NCBI GenBank assembly: GCA_029204045.2
Contig: CM055063.1
Location: forward strand, 43,743,562 to 43,807,561
Length of the DNA: 64,000 nucleotides
Direction of reading: 5' to 3'
Source of the DNA: Tillandsia leiboldiana
Taxonomy: Eukaryota > Streptophyta > Magnoliopsida > Poales > Bromeliaceae
The translations under genes were made by a program, and so were the position numbers. The notes beneath the pieces are model-generated. The model saw only the letters and a program-made list of their open reading frames with translations. It had not been told where the DNA came from and ran no database searches. Positions 44,441 to 54,018 of the stretch are shown here, in pieces. Each line of letters opens with the position of its first letter. Positions within the stretch are counted from its first letter, which is position 1.

Positions 44441-45014
44441 TGCAGACCCTCGCGCGGGCGGCCTTGTGCCGCGCGGACTTGCTGGGCGCCGCGCGGGCGG
44501 CCTTGTGCCGCGCGGACTTGCTGGGCGCCGCGCGAATGGCTGGGTTTTTGGAGCCGTGCAGCTGCGCCGCCTTTGCCGCGCGGGCTGTGACTTGGCGACG
44601 CGCCGCGGCGTGTGTGCGCGATGGGTTTTCCGGGCAACGCGCGGCGTTTCTCGTCGCCGGTTTGGTTTCTTTTGCCCTTTATGAGCGCGGTTTTAGCCGC
44701 GTGTTTTCTGATCCCGGTCCCTCTTCTTATCTCGCAGTTGTGGCATAGTGTTAGCTTCTCACGTGGCCGGTGGCGCGTGTTTTTCCGCGTGGAGCTGCGG
44801 GATCGCATCGGGACCTCCGTTTGGCGCACGGTTTTCGCGGATGGATCGCAGGTGGGTTGGTTTCTCCCAATGAACTACGGATTGCCCTTTATGCTTCCGA
44901 ATGCAAAGGTATCGTATCCTTACTATCAGGTAATTGCGGAACAGTCGTGTAAGTCGAGGGTTGTCGTTTCCGACTTGGACACGAGTGTTAGTAACATTGT
45001 TAGAGTATACGAGT

Positions 45015-45340
45015 TGTCACTGGCTGAGTTACCAGACGTGTGGATACCACTGGCTGAGTTACCAGATGGGTATAAATCACTGGCTGAGTTACCAGATGAG
45101 TAGATACCACTGGCAGAGTTACCAGATGGGTATAAATCACTGGCTGAGTTACCAGATGAGTAGATACCACTGGCAGAGTTACCAGATGGGTATAAATCAC
45201 TGGCTGAGTTACCAGGTGAGTAGTTACCACTGGCAGAGTTACCAGATGGGTATTAATCACTGGCTGAGTTACCAGATAGGTAAGTATCACTGGCCGAGTT
45301 ACCAGAGAGATAGTTATGCCCTGGCCGAGTCACCAGGTGG
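45015..45340 (+). repeat. 30-bp tandem repeat in L-E
   Basis: About eleven units of CTGGCTGAGTTACCAGATGG plus a variable tail, alternating as 60-bp pairs. The CTGG...CCAG arms allow each unit to fold. Confidence 0.9.
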
Positions 45341-45559
45341 TTACTAGAAGGGATTGAGGTGGCCTTCTAGTGTCTTGTAGAGTTCTAGCAGTCCCAGTGC
45401 GGGGGCGGAAACTATGGGCGCCTAAGCCTACAGCCCGTTCTTGTTTGATAAGGGCTGTAGGGGACGCAGACGTTCGTAGTTTCCAAGCCTCCCGTGAGAG
45501 AGACTGAGAACTTACCTCCAGCATTGCATTGAGACATGTAGCGATAGATTCATTTCCAG

Positions 45560-45560
<1 letters not shown>

Positions 45561-45591
<31 letters not shown>

Positions 45592-45592
45592 T
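45561..45592 (+). repeat. TATC microsatellite
   Basis: Eight tandem TATC units inside L-E. Confidence 0.95.
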
Positions 45593-46052
45593 TGTGTTTT
45601 TGTCTCCAGCAGACTGAGTGGGTGTACCGTGGGTTTAGCTTTGGTACCCACTGAGATCTGACTGTTGCAGTAGATCTCACACCCGCTGTGATGACAGGTG
45701 TTCCTGAGGCGACCGTTCCAGGTTTGGCTCGTTCGGAGCTTTCTGACCGAGGTAAGGGCGTAGCTGGCTAGCTCCTACCCGAGTCGGTGGTGTCGGTGTT
45801 AGTGTCACTTGTACTTTTTAGTTTCCATTTTTGTACCTTTTAGTGCTTTTGTACTTATGTTGTGGGTTCTAGTGGACTGCTGTACTTGGACTTTTCACCG
45901 CTTGGTGTTCCTGCTTCCTTTCAGCTCTGATACTTGTTAGCTATAGATCTCTTTTGCAGGTTAGACGCTTCGTCTGTACGGCAGTCTCCGTACAGGCGGC
46001 GGATCTGTTGGTGAGCCCGGGTCGCATTTCGACCCCGGGGCGTGACAACGAC

Positions 46053-47572
46053 CGTCTCCGAAAACAACATGTCCTCCGGAGATTTTCTCTAAAGTTTGAA
46101 AACTGTTTTTGTCACCGGTCATGTGACGGGAACATCCACTATCCAGATACCAAGACGAGTTGTCATAAGCGTGTAAAGAAGTATGAACAACAAGACAAGG
46201 GAAGATTTCACCTTTACGTACCCAAACCTTTTGAGTTTTGGAGTACGTCGGCAATGATTGTGAAGTTATTCTCCTAGGTGAAAGCGTCTTGATTGATCCA
46301 TCGCTTTTCCTTGACGTTGTCGTCTTGTTTGATGTACTACCAATGTTCTTTCCTTTTGAAAGATCCTTCTTTGATTTCCGGGGAGTGAACTCATTGGTAG
46401 TAGTTGCAAGAGGTGCCTGATTTGTTCGTTTCGCTCCAATCTTGCAATTTCTTCTTATGTGCCCTGCATAACCACAACGAAAACATACTTTTGTACTTGA
46501 CGATCCCGAAGTAGGTGAGGTAAGGTTGTTGTTGTTGATTGTAGTGATTTCCGTTGTCGGAGGAGAAGTTACCGACTGGGGCACAAAAACTGTCCCAACC
46601 GAACTAGAATTGTCTTCAGTTCGATTGTATCCAAGGCCGAAACGGTTTGTTTGACCAAGACCAAGCATCTTATCCAACTTGCTCCTTCCAGAAGAAAACA
46701 TCTGTAAATCATCTTTAAGTTGGAAAATGGTCTTCGTCATCTCCATTTTTTCTTGTCGGGCCTCGGAGTAGAGCTTCAAGAAGTAACCAGCTTTTTCAAC
46801 CATTTTTACATGTTCCTTCTCGAAATGCTCATTTTTCTCTTGAAATGAAGCATTTGCTTTTATCAGGTTATCCCTTTCCACTTCAAGACCGGTCGAGAGA
46901 GAATTTGCTCTTTTTACTTCTTCTTCGAGATCCTGCAATCTCCCTCTCAACCCCTTATTTTGCTTAGCCAGTTTCTTTGAATCCCTCAAAAGTTTATGGT
47001 AGGCGAGAGCAAAATCTTCACCTTCAGAGTTACTCGATTCGTCGTCCGTTGTAGTTTTTTCAACCTGGGAGGAGTTGGATAATGAATCGGATGTACTTGC
47101 CATTAAGCACATGAAGGGTGAAGATGAGGACGCGTGGAATGCCGTTGCGTTATTTTCTTCATCACTTGAAGATGACTCATTTGACGTTGAGGTGTCATCC
47201 CAAGTGACGGCTTGCATCGCTTTCTTCTTTGACGGATTCTTATTGGGACACTCCGTTGAGATATGGCCGTACCCTCGGCACTTGAAGCATTGGACTTGTC
47301 CCTCTGAGCTTTTCTTATCCTTTGAAAAACTTTCTTGCTTTCTTGACTTTTCGCTTGAAAAACCTTTGCCTTTCTTCGACTTTACGAAGCCTGGAGTTTT
47401 ACTTGAATTACCCCTTCGAAAGTTTCGGCAAAATTTTCTTGTCAAGAGAGCAAGCTGCTTCTCAAAGTCCTCCATAGATAGGTTCTCGTCATCATCTGAG
47501 GAGGATGAATCCGCGTCTTCTTCTTTTGTTGTTTTCAACGCAAAACCTGAAGACTTAGAAGTATATGCTTTT
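46053..47572 (-). pseudogene. C2 copia gag and protease start (interrupted at both ends)
   Basis: Read on the minus strand from 47572, this is a single open frame starting mid-gag (KAYTSKSSGFA), since G4 interrupts the upstream part. It has an acidic serine-rich stretch, a first zinc knuckle (CFKCRGYGHISTEC), a long heptad-rich coiled coil, a second knuckle (CFRCGYAGHIRRNC) and the protease motif WYLDSGCSRHMTG. The frame is broken at GDGR by L-E. Two knuckles and a long coiled-coil gag fit Sireviruses. The second knuckle and the region after it match C1. Confidence 0.9.
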
Positions 47573-48364
47573 TGTAATAACCGCGAGTTTATTTTTCCTT
47601 TTTGGTCCTCCCTTTGAATTTTTATTGAACCGTTTCGACTAAGGGGTCTGGGGTGTGATTTATTTTTCCTTCGTTCTGGGCAGACCGTCGGGGCTCGCGG
47701 GTATTTTTGGATAATAAAGCTCGCGAAACGGAGACCGGCGGCGCGATCGGTTTCAGATTCCGACTCCGGAATCTCCCGAAATAAATTCCGGAAGTTTTGT
47801 ACGGTTCAGGCGACTTCCACAAGTACCGAGGCAGAACGGACCCTGGTTCACCCCCAAATCAACCTGTCACTTTGCTTGAGGTTTGAGTTTTAACCACCCC
47901 AGTTCACATTCGCCCAATCTTTTATTTTCCAATTTGGGTTTAGTCCGACTGTGCCAAAACAACTAATTAATTTTGGCGTTTGGGAATTAGGTTTTAGGAA
48001 CCCCCCTTCTTTTTCCTCTTACCTTAACGCGCGATACCCCGAGCGCGGACAAGAGCGTTTTTCCCAAACCCTCCTCTTCGCGTGGATCGGCGTGGAGCAC
48101 CGCGGCGGAACGAGCGAGGAAAGGAAAGACCACCGCTCAACCTTTTTCCCCGGAACCGGCCACGCAAGAACGGACGATCCCTCCTCCCCCAACCATCGTC
48201 ATCGTAACCGAGGTGAGACGGAAGTTTTACGGTTCATGGTAAATTCTTGGTTTTCTTCTTGTTGTTAGTTTCCGGAAAAAGGGGAGGGAACACAGGCGAC
48301 GGATTCTTCGGAATCCGGCGCATGTGCGAAATCCCCCCCCCCTAAGCGGGCGGCGTACCCGTGT

Positions 48365-48870
48365 GAGCCGCACGGGGCTGGGCATGCACCCAGCCCCACA
48401 TGCGGGCAGTGGCCGCACGGGGCCGGGCACGCACCCAGCCCCACGTGCGGGGGTGACCCGCACGGGGCCGGGCACGCGCCCAGCCCCACGTGCGGGGGTG
48501 ACCCGCACGGGGCCGGGCACGCGCCCAGCCCCCGTGCGGGGGTGACCCGCACGGGGCCGGGCACGCGCCCAGCCCCACGTGCGGGGGTGACCCGCACGGG
48601 GCCGGGCACGCGCCCAACCCCCGTGCGGGGGTGACCCGCACTGGGCCGGGCACGCGCCCAGCCCCCGTGCGGGGGTGACCCGCACGGGGACGGGCGCGCG
48701 CCCAGCCCCCGTGCGGGGGTGACCCGCACGGGGCCGGGCATGCGCCCAGCCCCCGTGCGGGGGTGACCGCACGGGGCCGGGCGCGCTCCCAGCCCGACGT
48801 GCGGGGGTGAACTCGCACGGGGCTGGGCACGCGCACAGCCCCGTGTACGGGCGGGGAGCCGCTCGGGACC
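48365..48870 (+). repeat. 45-bp GC-rich minisatellite in the G4 LTR
   Basis: About eleven units of GGGGCCGGGCACGCGCCCAG followed by a CGTGCGGGGGTGACCCGCAC-type half. Confidence 0.9.
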
Positions 48871-49338
48871 AGGCGCCGAACCGGCGGGTCATGCCGCGGG
48901 ACCGATCGGGGGAGGCGGTTTGACCGTGCTTTTATCCGAGTCTTGGTGCTGACTTTTCCTTGCGGCAGGTGTGTGAGCCCGGACAAGCGTGTCGGGACGC
49001 GAGGAAAGTCGAGCCTTGATCGCTACAAGTGACAGGTGGGTTGTATTTACTTTGTCCTAGCCTCTAACTATATCATGTTGGACGGGGTCTATTCTAAGTG
49101 TACTGGGGTTAAATAGTGATGGGTGATAGCTTATGCATGTTAGTGGGTTCTTCAAAGTGTTTAGCGTCGGTTTCCGACGGTTGTTCTCTTTTTAATAACT
49201 ATATATTGGCGGGCCACCTTCGAGTGCGCGTATTATTACCTTGCTTTTGATTATACACCTTACCGCATTACTCTTGTTATTTATATTATGATGCTGACAT
49301 TATGGTGGTTATGGTTACTTGGCTCGAGGCTGCAACAC

Positions 49339-49373
49339 GCGCACCCGCGGTTTGGCCACCGCAAAGGGTGCGC
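49339..49373 (+). other. Mid-LTR structured block (G4)
   Basis: GCGCACCC (49339-49346) pairs with GGGTGCGC (49366-49373), then CTTTTCCGGAAAAG. Confidence 0.65.
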
Positions 49374-50260
49374 TTTTCCGGAAAAGTGGTCTATGACCCG
49401 TGTATACCCACGAGGTGACGTAGTGGGGCCCCTTATTAGTTGTGGGGTTGAGGCGCCGAGGTGCGAGCGGTGCGACCCGTCGGTTTAGTTGTCCGACGTG
49501 GTCAGGTTTCTGCAGGTACGGTATGGGCCGTCGGTTTAGTTGTCCGACGTGGCCGGGTATTACAGGATACAGGTGTACAGGTTGCCTTCCTCCCTTGAGA
49601 GGGTGGTTGCTCCGGTTGTCTTCACGGTTTGTTTTATTATATTCTCCTGCTCTACTACTTTTACGTCACTGACTTCCCACTTTGTGACAGGGTTCAGACG
49701 GGGGGAGACGTAGGCGGTGGTGAGGACGGGACAGGAGCAGCTGGGTCGCTGGGGACCCTGGACTGTATTTCCTTTTCTTTCTTGCATTTTATTTACATTG
49801 TAGTTATGTGAGAGGTTCTCGATACCCTCGTGGGGTCGGCGTGGATGTCGGTATGAGTTGTATTTAGTTATCCTCTTATGCGTTACTCTCCCTTTTAAAT
49901 TTTATTGGCCATTTGAAAATGAAAAAGGCAGAAGAAAAAGGAAAGATTGCGAAAACCGTTTTTAAAATAGAAGTGTCGTGTGGGCACTGGTTTCAAAACC
50001 CTGTGGATTTATGGATTTCAAAAAGGGATTTCAAAACTTGGTGTCGGGTGGGCACCGTTTTCAAAACCTTGTGGTTTTATGCTGATTTCGAAACTCGCTT
50101 TCAAAACGTAAGCGCCGGGTAGGCGCTCTTTTTAAAACTGTGGATTTATCCTTTCCAAACTGATCGGCCATACGTTTTAAATAAGTTAGAATGCTGGTTG
50201 TATGTTAATAATTGTTTTGATTGAAAGGTTGTGTATGTTTGAACATGTACTGAATGCTAC

Positions 50261-50320
50261 GCCGTGCACATACAGGGGAGACTCTGTCCGTTTGCAGAGT
50301 GATCCTGTATGTGTGGCGGG
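50261..50320 (+). other. Hairpin near the 3' end of the G4 LTR
   Basis: CACATACAGG pairs perfectly with CCTGTATGTG. Compared with G3, one T-A pair is now C-G, a compensatory change. Confidence 0.7.
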
Positions 50321-50444
50321 TCTGGGCATGCGCCGGGGAAGAGGGGTTCGCTTTTACAAAAAAAATTTTACACGTCAAATGTTTGACTTTTTTTCTATGA
50401 ATCGTTTCCGCTAAAACAAAACCCCCGGGGCGTGACAGATTAAA

Positions 50445-50455
50445 TGGTATCAGAG
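50445..50455 (+). other. Primer-binding site of G4
   Basis: TGGTATCAGAG, 8 bp after the LTR end, tRNA-iMet type. Confidence 0.88.
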
Positions 50456-50654
50456 AGTTCTTTCAATCACAACAGTTAATGCCGACATCCGTGGGAACAC
50501 CTCACTTGCCTACACATGAATGAAATGGGTAGGGCATAGGACTGTAGAACGTGAGTGACCGATGGGGGGAGGGAAAATGTTGAGTCCTTTCTCTCACTTT
50601 ATGGTTGTTGTTAGTAGGGTAGCCTAAAGTTGACTCTTGTGATTTGTGACAGAC

Positions 50655-53600
50655 ATGGCCCGTACTAGATCATCGGCCGGGGACGCAGAAGCAGACGCGA
50701 CGACGTCGACGGCCGCGGAGAACCAGCTCCTGCGGCAGCAATTGTGGGAGATGGCAGGGAATCTGGCCAACCTCACTGAGCACGTGCGTCAGTTGACGCA
50801 ACAGCAGCAGGCCGCAACGGTGACGGTCACCCCGGTTCCCCCACAGGGGTCGACAGCACCGGCCGCGGCACCACCGACAGCACCACCGCCGGCGGCGGCT
50901 ACGGGACCGGCGCCGGGGACAACCAGCAGGGTTACTCTGGAGGAGACTGTAGTCACACCTGCCCCTACCGTGGCTGCCGCCGCCGCGAGGGAGGGGACGG
51001 TTGTGATGACCGAGCGGGATCGGGTGCGGGCCAACCTGAAAGACTTCAAGAAATACGACCCACCCACGTTCGAAGGGGACACGACCGATCCGTGGGTCGT
51101 CGAGAAATGGGTGGGGTCGATGGAGAAACTTTTCGAAGACCTACTCATGGAGGATGACGAGCAGGTTCCCCTAGCAGTCCACTGCTTGGAGGGGAACGCC
51201 CGCTTGTGGTGGAAGACGGTACGCCCCGATCCTGCTAAGGGTACCGCACTTCCGTCCTGGACAACCTTCAAACAGGAGCTGTTCGGGGCCTTCTTCACCA
51301 ACTGTGTCAAGAAGAAGCTAGAGGATGACTTGAACCACATCCAGCAGGGGAACCGGACGGTCATGGAGTATCAGCGGGAGTTCGTCCGACTAGCAAACTG
51401 CGTCCCGTTCGTCATAAGGGACGAGGCTCACAAGGCGCAACTTTTTGTGGATGGCCTGCGGAGCAATATCTTCGAGGTGGTGCAAGCAGCTGAACTGCAC
51501 ACCTTCCAGAAAGTGGTCGACAGAGCCACTACGGTGGAACGTGGCTTTGCGGTCACCCGCGCCAGAAGGGAGAACTCGACGCGACTGGAGGACCGGAAGC
51601 GGCAACACCAGAACTCGGGGGGAGGCTCTTGGAGTGGGGGCGGGGCCCCCAAACGGTGGAGACCACAGGCGGGGTCCCGGAGCGCGCCAGCTGGAGGGCA
51701 GAGGCCGGGGAATAGGCCTTGTGTCATATGCGGGGGAGGGCACATTCCGGGAGAGTGCCCCCAAAGAGGCGACCACTGCTTCAGGTGCGGCAAACGGGGG
51801 CACTTCCGCCGCAACTACCCCTTAGGCGGGGGATCTGCGTCCTCTGCAGCTTCCACGCCCACGCCACAGCTCTCTGGGCGGGGAAAGGCTCCTATGACGT
51901 CGACGTCTAGACCCCCTGCACCACGGCACGAGGAGGACAGGCGGCCACAACCAGGCGGGAGAGTCTTCTCAATGACCCGCCAAGAGGCAGATCCGCCGGA
52001 GAACGCACTTGCAGGTACTACTTCCGTTTCAAATTCCCGTGCTAGAACTCTTTTCGACACCGGAGCAACACACTTTTTTATTTCCCGTGACTTCGTGTTT
52101 TTGTATGGTCTCGAGGAGACACCCCTCCAAAATTCCTTGACGGTGCAAACGGCGGGAGGGACCTTGGAGGCGGTCAGCGTTGTGACCGCCTGCCCGATTA
52201 AGCTAGGGCGGCTGGCATGCCCTTGGGATCTGGTGGTAATCCCCCTGAAGGAGTACGACGTGGTGCTGGGCATGAACTGGCTCACGAGGTACCATGCACT
52301 TATCGATTGCGACAAGCGACAGCTACATTTACAAGAACCGGGTTTCCCTGACCATGTGTACATGATGGGCAAGAGCATCTCCTTCCCGGCGATTATCTCA
52401 GCGGCACGGGCCAGAAGACTGGTGGAGGGTGGTTGCGTGGCCTACTTAGCATCGGTGGATTTGGCTACCCGACCCCCGACGACGCTCGCCGATATCCCAG
52501 TGGTGAGGGACTTCCCCGACGTTTTTCCCACGGAATTGCCTGGGATGCCCCCTGAATGGGAGGTGGGGTTCCCTATCGAACTACTACTGGGCACGCAGCC
52601 TATTTCAAAGGCACCTTACCGAATGGCCTTCGCAAAACTAAAGGAGCTTAAAGCACAACTGGAAGACCTCTTGGATAAAGGGTTCATAAGACCGAGTGTG
52701 TCACCCTGGGGCGCACCGGTACTCTTTGTGCGGAAGAAAGACGGAAGTCTACGTCTCTGCATTGATTATAGAGGAATAAACAAACTCACAGTAAAAAATA
52801 AGTACCCCCTGCCCAGAATAGATGACCTCTTCGACCAGCTGAGAGGGGCGACGGTCTTCTCCAAAATCGATCTGCAATCGGGCTACCACCAACTCCGGGT
52901 TCGGGACAAGGGCATCCCGAAGACTGCTTTCTGGACCCGGTATGGCCACTACGAGTTCACGGTCATGCCTTTCGGACTCACAAACGCCCCCGCAGTCTTC
53001 ATGGATATGATGAACCGGATCTTCAGACCCTTCCTGGATCGGTTCGTGGTGGTTTTCATCGACGACATCCTGATTTATTCCACTACCGACGAGGAGCACG
53101 AGGACCATTTGCAAACGATCCTTCAAACTCTCAGAGAACAGGAGCTATTCGCTAAACTCAAGAAGTGTGAGTTCTGGCTACGCGAGGTCGGCTTCCTAGG
53201 ACATGTGATCTCGGCGCGGGGAATCACCGTGGATCCGAAGAAGGTGGAATCCGTGGTCGACTGGCAGCCGCCGACGACGGTGACAGAGGTCCGCAGTTTC
53301 CTAGGATTGGCAGGATATTACAGGCGTTTCGTAGAGGGTTTCGCGAAGATTGCTACCCCCTTAAATCGGTTAACCAGAAAGGGGGAGAAGTTCATATGGA
53401 CGGCCAAATGCCAGGAGAGTTTTGAGGAACTCAAAAGGAGGTTAACCAGGGCACCAATTCTTGTGCTACCGACACCCGGAGAGGATTACGAGGTGTACTG
53501 CGACGCATCGAGGATCGGCCTGGGCGGTGTTCTGATGCAACAGGGGAAAGTGATTGCCTACGCGTCCAGGCAACTGAAGGACTACGAAAAGAACTACCCG

Positions 53601-53672
53601 ATACACGACTTGGAGCTGGCCGCAGTAGTCTTCGTTTTAAAACTATGGAGGCACTATCTCTTTGGAGTCCAC
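50655..53672 (+). pseudogene. G4 gag-protease-RT-RNase H, cut by G5
   Basis: The ATG at 50655 (MARTRSSAGDAEAD) starts a single open frame of about 1,006 codons until G5 interrupts it. In order: a proline-rich N terminus, the retrotransposon gag domain (~residues 120-280), two zinc knuckles at about 51720-51820, protease (LFDTGATHFFIS, ~52055), RT (SVSPWGAPVLFVRKKDGSLR, DLQSGYHQL, active site FIDDILIYS ~53055) and RNase H (YCDASRIGLGGVL, HDLELAAV). The second knuckle reads CFRCGKRGHFRRNY, so its last Cys is Tyr. Apart from that and the insertion no break is visible. Integrase is not in the window. Confidence 0.93.
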
Positions 53673-53999
53673 TGTGATGATCCAGGTTTCCATGCACTGT
53701 TTTCCCGTGAATCCAAGTGTGAAACACCTAATGATGGTGTTTGATCCACAGTGTGTCAAAGGGACAGCACAGGTGGGTCCGTGGCAGTATTTATTGTTAG
53801 TTTGGCCTTCGGCGGGGTTTGCCGAATTTTAGAAAAGTTTCTAGGCCAAACGGATGGCGTATTTGGATCCAGCGCGGAAAAACGCTTGAAAACGGCTATT
53901 TATTTGCCGGATTTGGAGTCCGGATGCCCAAAAACGGACTCCCGGAAGTTTCTAATGTCTCCTGGTGCATGGGGGAAGGCCGTGGACCGCCGGATGCCA

Positions 54000-54018
54000 C
54001 GTGGCGGGCCCTCATTGG
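54000..54018 (+). promoter_or_regulatory. ERSE-I type element in the G5 5' LTR
   Basis: CGTGG-N9-ATTGG, the exact reverse complement of CCAAT-N9-CCACG, overlapping CACGTGG. Its orientation relative to LTR transcription matches L-A, L-B and L-C. Confidence 0.7.

Larger units (their letters stand above)
42452..46047 (+). repeat. L-E: solo Ty3 LTR inserted in C2 (3.6 kb)
   Basis: TGTAGAACACC...GGGGCGTGACA is flanked by exact ACGAC copies (42447-42451 and 46048-46052). Copia coding sequence joins cleanly across it: protease GDGR on one side, SSKIVG on the other, exactly as in uninterrupted C1. No internal region remains. It contains 160-bp repeats, a purine-rich tract (43160-43250), a 69-bp GC-rich minisatellite, a 30-bp array and a TATC microsatellite. 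It ends in two hairpins (CTGTACGG/CCGTACAG, then CCGGGTCG/CGACCCCGG). Confidence 0.95.
36201..47572 (-). mobile_element. C2: Sirevirus-type Ty1/copia retrotransposon, minus strand
   Basis: Read on the minus strand: gag (from mid-gag at 47572), protease, integrase start, RT, RNase H, spacer, env-like ORF, polypurine tract and 3' LTR (ends 36201). L-E (42452-46047) is inserted in the protease region and G4 starts at 47573 inside gag. The 5' LTR should lie right of the window beyond G4. ACCTC (36196-36200) is the predicted target copy. Confidence 0.9.
47573..50437 (+). repeat. 5' LTR of G4 (2.9 kb)
   Basis: TGTAATAACCGCG...CCCCGGGGCGTGACA, followed by the PBS. It carries the GTCGGGGCTCGCGGG block (47680-47790), a 45-bp minisatellite (48365-48870), the mid-LTR block, four GTGTCG-type repeats (49970-50150) and the 3' hairpin. 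Confidence 0.9.
47573..53672 (+). mobile_element. G4: 5' part of a Ty3/gypsy (Tekay-type) element inserted in C2 gag
   Basis: 5' LTR, PBS, leader and gag-pol up to RNase H are present. G5 then interrupts it at 53673. Its remainder should follow G5 right of the window, then the start of C2. Predicted target copies are CTTTT (47568-47572) for G4 and TCCAC (53668-53672) for G5. Confidence 0.9.

Noticed and set aside
43354..44829. Open frames of 449-464 codons on both strands
   Set aside because: They lie in the 69-bp GC-rich minisatellite, where AT-containing stop codons are almost absent. The proteins are Ala/Arg/Gly/Pro repeats read in several frames on both strands.
45015..45340. CRISPR array
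   Set aside because: Contiguous 30-bp tandem repeat without unique spacers, inside a plant LTR.
47075..47617. 180-codon plus-strand frame
   Set aside because: Antisense shadow of the C2 gag coding strand; the minus frame has two zinc knuckles and a coiled coil.
48227..48986. Long frames in the G4 LTR
   Set aside because: 45-bp unit is a multiple of three and GC-rich, so frames stay open without being coding.
50789..51364. 191-codon minus-strand frame in G4
   Set aside because: Antisense of G4 gag, without its own start context or domain.
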